This document shows positions 57,001-64,000 of a stretch of 64,000 bases of DNA, one piece after another; position 1 is the first letter of the stretch, and each line of letters begins with the position of its first letter. The notes below the pieces were generated by a model. The model ran no database searches. It saw only the letters and a list, made by a program, of their open reading frames with translations, and was not told the DNA's origin. A program made the translations under genes and the position numbers. Origin of the DNA: Siphonodentalium dalli (taxonomy: Eukaryota > Mollusca > Scaphopoda > Gadilida > Siphonodentaliidae); the NCBI GenBank assembly GCA_032622095.1, contig CP136069.1, positions 85,460,958 to 85,524,957 of the forward strand, written 5' to 3'.

Positions 57001-57116
57001 GCTTGGAATTAAAGCCGTCGTTGATGCACTGGTGTTGAACATTTCCAGAAGTTCGGGAAATAACATTCCGAAGTTTTTGGCAACACCTGCCGATATCGAT
57101 ACCGTGGCAACACAAG
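42017..57116 (-). CDS. SLC16/MCT-like transporter, three internal exons (gene continues beyond)
   Basis: Exons 57116-56973, 53879-53739 and 43009-42017 join in frame, all at phase 1: GGAG|GTATGT...TTCAG|GAATC, and GCAG|GTAAGT...TCGCAG|GGCTT. Together they encode the order expected of a monocarboxylate-transporter-type MFS protein: GVAKNFGMLFPELLEMFN (TM1 region), ILTTYMCSRLSIKVVIMIGG (TM2-3), GLGTSLTLFPSSVIVGYYFK (TM4), then TM5-6, a long acidic and hydrophilic cytoplasmic loop, and TM7-11. The substrate cannot be told. Incoming phase at 57116 and the donor GCTG|GTTAGT at 42017 show further exons on both sides; I could not find them. Introns are 3.1 and 10.7 kb and full of repeats. Expression at the plasma membrane is expected. 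Confidence 0.85.
44154..46101. repeat. Segmental duplication copy A, with an extra 1.1-kb segment
   Basis: 44154-44643 and 45770-46101 are together co-linear with copy B (47439-48302). The intervening 44644-45769 is absent from copy B; the junction shows CAA microhomology. Shared sequence begins ATTAGGGGCTCCCGGCTGCG. The extra segment has two C runs (about 44702-44717 and 44768-44785) each followed by CTTGAGTCGGAATCACACCA. Confidence 0.85.
45008..45600. repeat. Diverged tandem repeats, ~200-260-bp unit, with CACCGGGCCGAC palindromes
   Basis: Two to three copies share CATCTAGACTRGCCTCAA, GTTGGAAATTTCAAACC and GGTTGGAAAATTTCCAACTG. Palindromes of the form CACCGGGCCGAC...GTTCGGCCCGGTG occur at about 45008-45040 and 45270-45298. 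They lie inside the segment absent from copy B. Confidence 0.7.
46102..47438 (+). pseudogene. Non-LTR retrotransposon 3' part, readable frame 46235-47191
   Basis: A KHLGIVQSKFRNTMNRAELI thumb block near 46110 is in one frame; after a frame change, 46235-47191 stays open for 318 codons (LPTCLYRAELLYSP, LLGQLPIELEIHSRKL, and CHACGRLYDNEIHHALCLCC as the zinc motif). The 3' end CTCCCAAAGGGAGGTTAGAA and AATAAACTATTA abuts copy B. The catalytic domain is missing. Confidence 0.75.
47439..48302. repeat. Segmental duplication copy B
   Basis: Matches copy A without the 1.1-kb segment. Near its start it has an extra ~40 bp (GGGCTGTTAATCATTCCTGG and AGGGCCGTTAATAAACC). This is the complement of sequence lying just outside copy A at about 44110-44150. 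Confidence 0.85.
48540..49510. repeat. Two diverged copies of a dispersed repeat (AGGTAAATTGGTCAGTGGTT family)
   Basis: Blocks ACAAATCTGAACTCCAGT, CCAAATATAAGGTAAATT and GGAGGGAAAGAATT recur at about 48586-48760 and 49337-49500. The first ends ATCTCAGGTGAGCTAAAAAT near 48850, which looks like the 3' end of a mobile element. No coding capacity. Confidence 0.6.
49903..50384. mobile_element. Three tandem MITEs of the CAGTAATGCCC family
   Basis: Palindromes at 49903-50035, 50078-50210 and 50253-50384 start TACAGTAATGCCCAAAGTAA and end ACTTTGRACATTACTGT. They are separated by an almost identical ~42-bp spacer (GGATTGAGTTAACATTAAAC), so the array arose by tandem amplification of MITE plus spacer rather than three insertions. 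Confidence 0.9.
50400..51450. other. No gene seen
   Basis: Contains repeated ATACCGATGAAACGATACAA-type blocks, a G run near 50978-50988, and other weak internal repeats. No coding signal. Confidence 0.4.
51459..51800. repeat. Tandem duplication, ~178-bp unit
   Basis: TTTAACATGGCATTTGCCAT and the following ~160 bp recur at 51459 and 51637 with few differences. Confidence 0.85.
52096..52553. repeat. Tandem duplication, ~230-bp unit, preceded by a G run
   Basis: AATGGGTTAYAYATTATTTT through CTATCGGTACGATTGAGTAA occurs at 52119-52308 and 52349-52553. A run of ~17 G lies at 52096-52112. Confidence 0.85.
54190..54840. repeat. Minisatellite, ~140-157-bp unit, about five copies
   Basis: Units start CGCTACACTGARACGGTAG at about 54191, 54348, 54491, 54629 and 54781. 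Each contains several TTTGTAACA sub-repeats and AGCGGTCTCTCTGGTATCTC. It lies in the 3.1-kb intron of the transporter gene. Confidence 0.9.
55929..56220. repeat. GC-richer tandem duplication, ~125-bp unit
   Basis: Two nearly identical copies (ATCGACTTGAAATTTGGTAT ... CAGACCAGATCTCGGAAACG) and the start of a third, followed by a hairpin AGCCCGGACAACGTCGGGCT at 56199-56219. In the transporter intron; short frames over it are artefacts. Confidence 0.85.
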
Positions 57117-58526
57117 CTGTGGGGTAAGATAAATTTATTTACATACAGCAATGCGATATATAATCATGCGCAATTTACTTCATATAGTAAGAACTTGCAG
57201 AGAAAAGCGAAATTCGTGACATTTATAATTGTATACTTTCCTTGTACTCAGCGAATCGACGCTGGCAGTTCACCTAGTACAAACGCTATCGCATGCCAAA
57301 TGGGGTGGGATGCTGAAAAATCGCAAGCCAATTTGCGCGCGATTTAGTTTGCCGTGTCCCGCGTGACTCAGCATCGCATGCGAATATGTTTCGATTGTAA
57401 AATTCAAAGAAATGTAACTCTAACATACCCGTTATTTAGTAAAAAATCATACCAAAAGAATGACACCACAAAGAGACACGTTTCAAAAACACTATAGGAA
57501 AAATCACTTTTAGGGTGGGTGGGCTTGGGGGAGGCGGGCGTCACTGTCTAAGACCTGTTGGGAAACACAAAATTCAAACTGTTATTGAAGCGCCGCAGGC
57601 GCGTTAAGCAACGTCACCCTTTTTCAAATTGATATCGAGGCAGTCAGGTCGCGCCAGCGACCGCTGCCGCGGGGGCCTGATGGCTCTTAAAAACAACTCT
57701 ATATATAAGCGCCCGCGGCTACCACTTTATAGCATCAAGGGTAGACTGAGCAAATCGAGACGGGATGCTGGTCCCGCCAAACTCTCCAGACGGCATCGAC
57801 ATATCAAAACGCATGCGATTCTCGCCTATCGTATCCGTATTTGGACGAGATTGTAAGACCATAGCCTGGGCAGTTCCATCACATCCGCGTTGTCAAATTG
57901 TGTGAATGTTAGTAAACATGTGGGCACGGGTGATAACTACATGTGGGTTTGCTTTGGAGGGAAATTTAGCTTTTAATTATTTTTCGTCGGTCACAACTCC
58001 AGATCCAAAATGTTATCGATTATCAAAAGTTCGACAGAAAAGGCTCCAAACGGTGACGAAATGCTCAAATGAGTTGTGAGAATAAGCTTCCAAATTTCAA
58101 TTGTGTGTGTTTACTGCTCAAAGTTGATCGCATTGAACGTTCCATTGTCTATTTAAGCATGTGGGTGCTTGACATATCTATACCAATTGCCTTACATAAG
58201 AAACGCTCTTTATTGCTCAGATTTGCCCATTTAAGTTGTCTGAGGTCAACGACATCTATCCCATGACACTCTACGGGGCAATTTATCCACGTGTTTCAAT
58301 TTTCACCGACCATATTGCAACCATTTGGGATCTATAATTAAGTAAGTAATTAATTAATTGAATTAATAATAATCCCCCGGCCAAATATGTACAAATACTC
58401 AGTCCCATGGTCAATCCGTTTCGGTACAAACATCAGTAGATAAAAGTCAATTGTGACAGCCTTTCAAGTTTGACAACTTCAATCAAAGGTCATGCAGACG
58501 ATGTGAGTGGCGTTAGTTAGGCTGAA
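57117..58526. other. No gene seen upstream of the transporter exon
   Basis: I searched the minus strand for the preceding MCT exon (an N-terminal DGGWGW-type block) and did not find it. A GC-rich patch at about 57580-57700 has no recognisable RNA gene. Confidence 0.4.
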
Positions 58527-58790
58527 GGGTCACCCTCACCAAAAAAGTGCTGAAGGGTACACAGGTTTTGAAAAAGGTGCTGAAGGATACACAGGGTTTG
58601 TGATCGGCACTAATGCGGTTATTGTATATATGTGTGTTCCTGAAAGTCTAGCGCCTACCAGCAGTTCTTTTTCAGTTCATTTTAATTTCCCTTGGAACAT
58701 ATACATTTTCAAAACCTGTGTACCCTTCAGCACATATACATTTTCAAAACCTGTGTACCCTTCAGCACTTTTTTTGGTGAGAGTGACCCC
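58527..58790. mobile_element. MITE with GGGTCACCCTCACC termini
   Basis: Left GGGTCACCCTCACCAAAAAA and right TTTTTTGGTGAGAGTGACCCC are inverted. GTGCTGAAGGGTACACAGG is repeated twice inside each arm. Related to the shorter copy inside the Polinton at 18302. Confidence 0.8.
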
Positions 58791-60133
58791 AGTCTGAAAA
58801 CAATCTCGTTCACAAACTGTTTTCATTCTCGAATTTCATAATATCCTACTCAACAGAGTATACGTTTATCTCCTAAACATACAACTTGAAGCGATCTAGT
58901 TCTGTTTTGTCGTTAAAATAAACGTTTGCGGCCATGTTGGACGCCATCTTTGATTTGATACTATTTTATTTGCGAATATGGATGTAAACTGGCATATGTT
59001 ACTTCCTAGCGTGCTTTACATTTAATAACACCAAAACGGTGCGTGCTATTCTATCATTCTCTTTTTCCAATTCCCAGCGATGACATAATTTCGAATTTTA
59101 TGATATTGGGGTGAGGGTTGAGGGTTAAGTGTTTGTCCAGTATATCAGAAGAATAGGCGTCTCGTTCGCCCCACATCTAAAAATAGAATCTTTGGGTCTA
59201 AAATTGGTTGTACTAAAATATTCCCAAAATATCAAAACCCAAAAATTATTTTTCCAAAAAAAAATTTCAAAACTTCAAAAATTTATTTTTTCAAAAAAAT
59301 TTCAAAATCCCAAAACTTCCAAAAAATTTTAAAACCCCAAAATTTCAAAAGAAACAAATTCAAAACCCTCAAAATTATTTCTCCAAAAAAAGTTTAAATA
59401 AAAAATTTATAACGAGTTTTCGGTTTCTGATAATCTCGATATTAAAATGTCGAATGTTAAATTATTTGCGCGTAATATCTTTCGTTATTTTTTTTTGTTC
59501 AACCAATGTTTCAATGTATTTATTAATCGATGTTTAGAAAATAGCTTTATTGGACATTGTGACCATCGATATGAATGCATACATTCCAGTGTTTTATCGG
59601 ACGCAGTTCATATAATTGTCATACCTGAAAATAGACACTATTACTTTTACATAAATAATAAAGAGCGTTTCTTCTTTACACTCTCTCTACCCCAGATGAA
59701 GTTATTGAGTATATGACAGGTGTGTATTATCGTGAATTATTGGAAGTATTGAGATGTACTATGTTGAATCACTAACGGTCGAAAATTGTAATGTGAAATT
59801 ACAACCCTCCAGAATGAATTGTCATATTCGCTGTACACGCAATCACACACGCGACATTGGTGGTAACAATGTGTCTTTCACACCTTTGCTTTACCAAATG
59901 AATTATATTATTTCCCCGTTCACAGTTATATGCTATTCAGAAAACATATCGATTTAATGTCTGAACAAACGGGTTAGTATCAATTAAGGTTGATAAACTG
60001 TGTCATTCACACGATAATTAGTTAGCCAAAACATGCATACGTCCAGGACACTCAATTATAGAAATTGCTTTGATGACATTGTTATAACAACATTACGTAA
60101 TAACCACTTATCGCCCCACATTCATACTTACGC
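58791..60133. other. No gene seen; low-complexity A-rich block 59200-59400
   Basis: 59200-59400 is built of AAAATTTCAAAA-like repeats. The open frame at 59447-59716 is unrecognised. Confidence 0.4.
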
Positions 60134-60605
60134 TTTGGACATTTTATCAGTTTATCACGTGATCACTAAATGTGGCAATCGGGTATCCTCCGATGCCTGC
60201 AATATATTATTTATAATAATTGGACTCATTGATCTCACGTGAATAATACTCTTAGTTGTTCCAATAAAATAGTTATCAAATTCGATCACCAATAGATTTG
60301 ACTGTGGAATGTAATGACCTTTAACTTATTTATCGATCTAAAGGGACACTCATTATGAATGAATGTTAACAATACAAGCGCACGAATGAAGAGCGTTGAA
60401 CATATACGAAATTACTACACGAATGAATTGAACCTTGAAATTTATATTTCACATCTTACCAACAACAGCTACAGACATAATCATAGTATTATACTGTCTT
60501 GCATGTACACACGCTATGACATCATTAAAGGCGGACAATCCACTCACGGTGTGACAACAGATACGGACATAGGCATAGTGTTATACAGTCTTCTATGTAC
60601 CCACG
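60134..60605. repeat. Dispersed duplication, copy 1
   Basis: TTGGACATTTTATCAGTTTA to about 60605. It is matched by 61554-61760 plus 61923-62085 (copy 2) and by 63892 to the window end (copy 3, starting AAAGGGACACTCATTATGAA). Confidence 0.8.
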
Positions 60606-60660
60606 CTATGACACCATTAACGTACATTGGATATTAGGTCTATGACTCTTGAGTATGCAC

Positions 60661-61166
60661 CAATCAATGAGCAAATGAGCAAAAAAATGAGCAAATGAGC
60701 AAAAAAATGAGCACATGAGCAAGAAAATGAGCAAATGAGCAAGAAAATGAGCAAATGAGCAAGAAAATGAGCAAATGAGCAATAAAAATGAGCAAATGAG
60801 CCAAAAAATGAGCAAATGAGCAAATGAGCAAGAAAATGAGCAAATGAGCAAGAAAATGAGCAAATGAGCAATAAAAATGAGCAAATGAGCATGAAAATGA
60901 GCAAATGAGCAATAAAATGAGCAAATGAGCAAGAAAATGAGCAAATGAGCAAGAAAATGAGCAAATGAGCAATAAAAATGAGCAAATGAGCAAGAAAATG
61001 AGCAAATGAGCAATAAAAATGAGCAAATGAGCAAGAAAATGAGCAAATGAGCAAAAAAATGAGCAAATGAGCAAAAAAATGAGCAAATGAGCAATAAAAA
61101 TGAGCAAATGAGCAAAAAAATGAGCAAATGAGCAAAAAAATGAGCAAATGAGCAAAATAATGAGAT
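60661..61166. repeat. Minisatellite, ~20-bp unit ATGAGCAAATGAGCAARAA
   Basis: About 25 copies with R/T and length variation. Long minus-strand frames (LLICSFFCSFAHF-type repeats) in all three frames are by-products of a repeat with no stop codon, not genes. Confidence 0.95.
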
Positions 61167-61553
61167 GTAACATTATATCACTGTTATTGTATCAATTGAT
61201 AGGTTCAGACAAGTTCGATGTTTAGAAAAGAAAAGTTACCTATAATTCTGCTGTGGTTAAGCAGTCCATTATTTAGGGCATACCTGTATGTAGGCCTATC
61301 AGTGGATGAATAGTCTGCCGGAGAAGTACTGTGTAGACAGGTCTTGTCGTTAAGAGAGTCAGACGAGAAGTGAAGGCTCGGCTATTAAAACATAGTAATG
61401 CGATAGCGAACATCAAACGAGTCTGCGCACGCATATCTGTCAAAAGGATACAATAGCAGTCATTGGTCAATTTATCCCCGGTGTCAGCTCAGTACCCAAT
61501 CGGGACGAAGCCGAAGGTCAACTCATTTTTTTTTGCTCATTATAGTACGTCAC

Positions 61554-62085
61554 TTGGACATTTTATCAGTTTATCACGTGATCACTAAATGTGGCAATCG
61601 GGTATCCACCGATGCCTGCAATTTATTATTTATAATAATTGGACTCATTGATCTCACGTAAATAATACTCTTAGTTGTTCCAATAAAATAGTTATCAAAT
61701 TCGATCACCAATAGATTTGACTGTGGAATATAATGACCTTTAACTTATTTATCGATCTATGTTAGAACATGGTCTTAACAAAAAACTTGACCATAACAAA
61801 AATTACCTTACATTTATGCATGAATCTAATTAGACCATACGTAAATATTGTCAGCTTATCGTCTGATGAGCAAATCCGATGTTTATCAAAAATAGTACAA
61901 CTTCCAGTTGGTAATTACTCTTACGAATGAAGAGCGTTGAACATATACGAAATTACTACACGAATGAGCTGAAATTTATATTTTCACATCTTACCAACAA
62001 CAGATACAGACATAGTCATAGTGTTATACTATCTTACATGTACACACGCTATGACATCATTCGAAGGGGCAATACACTCAAGGAG
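61554..62085. repeat. Dispersed duplication, copy 2, interrupted by a unique ~160-bp segment
   Basis: 61554-61760 and 61923-62085 match copy 1. The segment 61761-61922 replaces AAAGGGACACTC-containing sequence of copy 1. Confidence 0.75.
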
Positions 62086-62104
62086 TTAATGTGACACGAA
62101 ACAA

Positions 62105-63836
62105 GGGACGTGGTGTAATATTGGTGTTTGAATCTTTGTATTTTCAAAAATGGTAGTCGTTCAGACTTTTTCATGTGTAGATCGGGAGTGAGGCAAGGGG
62201 AAAAACCTATCACCTCTTCTATTTTCCTTATATTTGAATGATGTACAGGATTTTCTCGAGAACTGTGCCCTGGACGGCTTGCGATACCTTGACCAGCGCA
62301 GCGTAGATATAACTGGAAAATATCTTAACTAATTGTTATGCCTTCTGTATGCAGACGACACTGTATTATTTGCTGATAACGAGCAAGAGTTGCAACGTAT
62401 GTTGAATGCATTTAGTGATTATTCCGACGCATGGAATTTAGAGGTGAATATCAAGAAGACAAAAGTAATGGTATTTTCTGGTACTAAATCACTGAACCAT
62501 ACATTTACTATCAGCGACGACCGCTTGGATGTACTTGACGGTTTTAAGTATCTTGGTATCGATTTCTTCTACAATGGTAGATTCTGTCGCGCAATCAAGA
62601 ATATACGATCAAAGGCAACAAAGGCCATGTTCGGTCTTCTGTCTAACATCAGAACCTTACACCTACCTATTGATCTGTCTTTAAAACTGTTTGATTACTT
62701 GATTCAACCGATATTATTATACGGGTGTGAAGTCTGGGGATTTGAAAACACCAAGACTATAGAAGCTGTGCATTTGAAATTTTGCAAATTATTAACGCGT
62801 ATGAAATCAAGCACGCCAAATTACATAGTATATGGTGAACTTGGACGATGGCCTCTAGATATCGAGATTAAAAAGCGCATGGTATCATTTTGGTCCAAAT
62901 TAGTTGATAGTACCAACCAAGAGAGAATAGCTGCGAAATTGTATACTCTTGTTTATAAAATGAGTACACTCGGCAAACAGTTCAAAATTATTGACCTTTA
63001 TAAAAATACACTGACTCAAACTGGATTTACATGGGCGTGGGAAAATCAATCTTCACTTACCCCGATTATGGTACGTAGCTTACATAAGGCTTTGATAAAC
63101 AACTTTCACATAATGTGGACTGATGACGTTACAAAATCATCAAGGGGGGCATTTTATACCCACTTGAAAGATAAACCGTCTTTTTCCAAATGTTACACTT
63201 TGAACTTTTCATTTAGTATTCATATACAACGACTGAGGACAGCAAATCATAGACTTGCTGTAGAAGTGACTCGATGGAAAAAAGGAAAGCGCAAACAAGC
63301 AGTGGCTACCAACGATGCATTGTGTAGCATATGCAAAGTGGAACAAGGGGACGAGTATCATTTCCTGATGAAATGCCCTAATCTCCGTGAACTTAGAATT
63401 AAATATTTACCAGAATGTTATCGAAAAGTCGTGTCCAAAGAATCGTGTTATGCATTATTAAACGAAACCGATATTAATACATTGCGCAACCTATCGATGT
63501 TCATAAATAAGGGTATTAAGTTAACCGAGCACAGCAATTAATATTATACAGCTTCGACCAAGGCGATGATACCGATGGTGATGATGATGATGATGATGAT
63601 AATGATAATGATGATGATGACGACGGTGATACTGGTGATAGTGACGTTGATGTTGATTATGATAACGATAATGATGATGACTATAATGACGTAGACGATG
63701 ACGACACTGATGGTGATGAAGGGTGATGCTTATATTTGTGTTGTTTTCTGTATAGTGAGTTAATTTATCCATGTTATTTATCTTATTCTTGTCTCATGTT
63801 GCACATATTGTGTCTGAGTAAATAAACTATATACTC

Positions 63837-63870
<34 letters not shown>
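62105..63870 (+). pseudogene. Non-LTR retrotransposon, 5'-truncated, with poly-A tail
   Basis: An RVGVRQGE block (PQG-like motif of reverse transcriptase) near 62180 is frameshifted. From 62333 a 402-codon frame is intact: LLYADDTVLFADN (motif C), LDGFKYLGIDFFYNGR (thumb), LIQPILLYGCEVWG, YGELGRWPLDIEIKKRM and CSICKVEQGDEYHFLMKC (zinc motif). A GATGAT-rich tail, AATAAAC and a ~30-base A run (63841-63870) end it. The earlier catalytic motif and endonuclease are absent, so it cannot move. It is the freshest LINE here and matches scraps at 33.0 and 40.7 kb. Confidence 0.88.
63577..63725. repeat. GATGAT microsatellite in the LINE 3' region
   Basis: GATGAT and GATGAC triplets with interruptions. 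The histidine-rich minus-strand frame over it is an artefact. Confidence 0.85.
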
Positions 63871-63873
<3 letters not shown>

Positions 63874-63891
63874 CTTAAAGGAACACAAGAC

Positions 63892-64000
63892 ACTCTAAAG
63901 GGACACTCATTATGAATGAATGTTAACAATACAAGCGCACGAATGAAGAGCGTTGAACATATACAAAATTACTACACGAATGAATTGAACCTTGAAATTT
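63892..64000. repeat. Dispersed duplication, copy 3, running off the window
   Basis: AAAGGGACACTCATTATGAA onward is almost identical to 60341-60449. Confidence 0.85.

Noticed and set aside
57580-57860. Possible structured RNA in a GC-rich patch
   Set aside because: No tRNA cloverleaf, snRNA or rRNA signature could be identified by eye.
60606-61173. Three long minus-strand open frames with LLICSFFCSFAHF-type repeats
   Set aside because: They are the stop-free translations of a 20-bp minisatellite in all three frames, so they carry no coding evidence.
63521-63772. Histidine-rich minus-strand frame
   Set aside because: Translation of a GATGAT microsatellite at the end of a LINE.

Overview
The window is eukaryotic, and most likely from a marine invertebrate. 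It is AT-rich, has GT-AG introns and is crowded with non-LTR retrotransposons, MITE-like palindromes and minisatellites. The capsid gene of the large element is of the type widely annotated as 'F54H12.2-like' in invertebrates. A lophotrochozoan such as a mollusc is my guess, with low confidence; no ribosomal or mitochondrial marker is present to settle it.

The centrepiece is a degraded Polinton/Maverick (adintovirus-like) element at about 4703-24067. It is about 19.4 kb long, with ~515-bp terminal inverted repeats and a probable 6-bp target duplication CGACCT. Its left two thirds carry a head-to-tail plus-strand cluster with ATGA overlaps: a small PC4-like protein, a helical protein that may be a death fold, a retroviral-type integrase with chromodomain (frameshifted in a C14 run), penton/minor capsid, a basic core-like protein (in-frame stop), major capsid, packaging ATPase, and two small proteins. 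A protein-primed type B DNA polymerase follows, broken by a small deletion. I saw no adenain-like protease.

The right third holds the most unusual finding: two three-exon genes on opposite strands whose exons interdigitate. The plus-strand gene (exons 18993-19463, 20796-21007, 21400-21472) encodes a nuclear protein with two PC4-like modules. The minus-strand gene (exons 22040-21684, 20730-20553, 20085-19904) encodes a type I membrane protein with signal peptide, six-cysteine head, Ser/Thr-rich stalk, transmembrane helix and basic tail. Each gene's exons 2 and 3 lie inside the other's first intron. Several palindromic MITE-like insertions have landed in this third.

Left of the Polinton are a ~60-bp satellite (1-560) and a 3055-bp DNA transposon (767-3821) with CACTG...CAGTG ends, ~520-540-bp inverted repeats and a 5-bp CTATA duplication, but no recognisable transposase.

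Right of the Polinton the DNA is host-like with many repeats. Two host genes are supported. One is a single-exon minus-strand gene (27482-28084) for a ParB/sulfiredoxin-like domain protein ending in a CaaX box. The other is a minus-strand SLC16/MCT-like transporter with three recognisable exons (57116-56973, 53879-53739, 43009-42017), whose 10.7-kb intron is full of retroelement debris. The rest is broken LINEs (about 29.5-31.0, 33.0-33.7, 36.2-38.1, 40.7-41.4, 46.1-47.4 and 62.1-63.9 kb), a hAT transposase scrap, segmental duplications and minisatellites.
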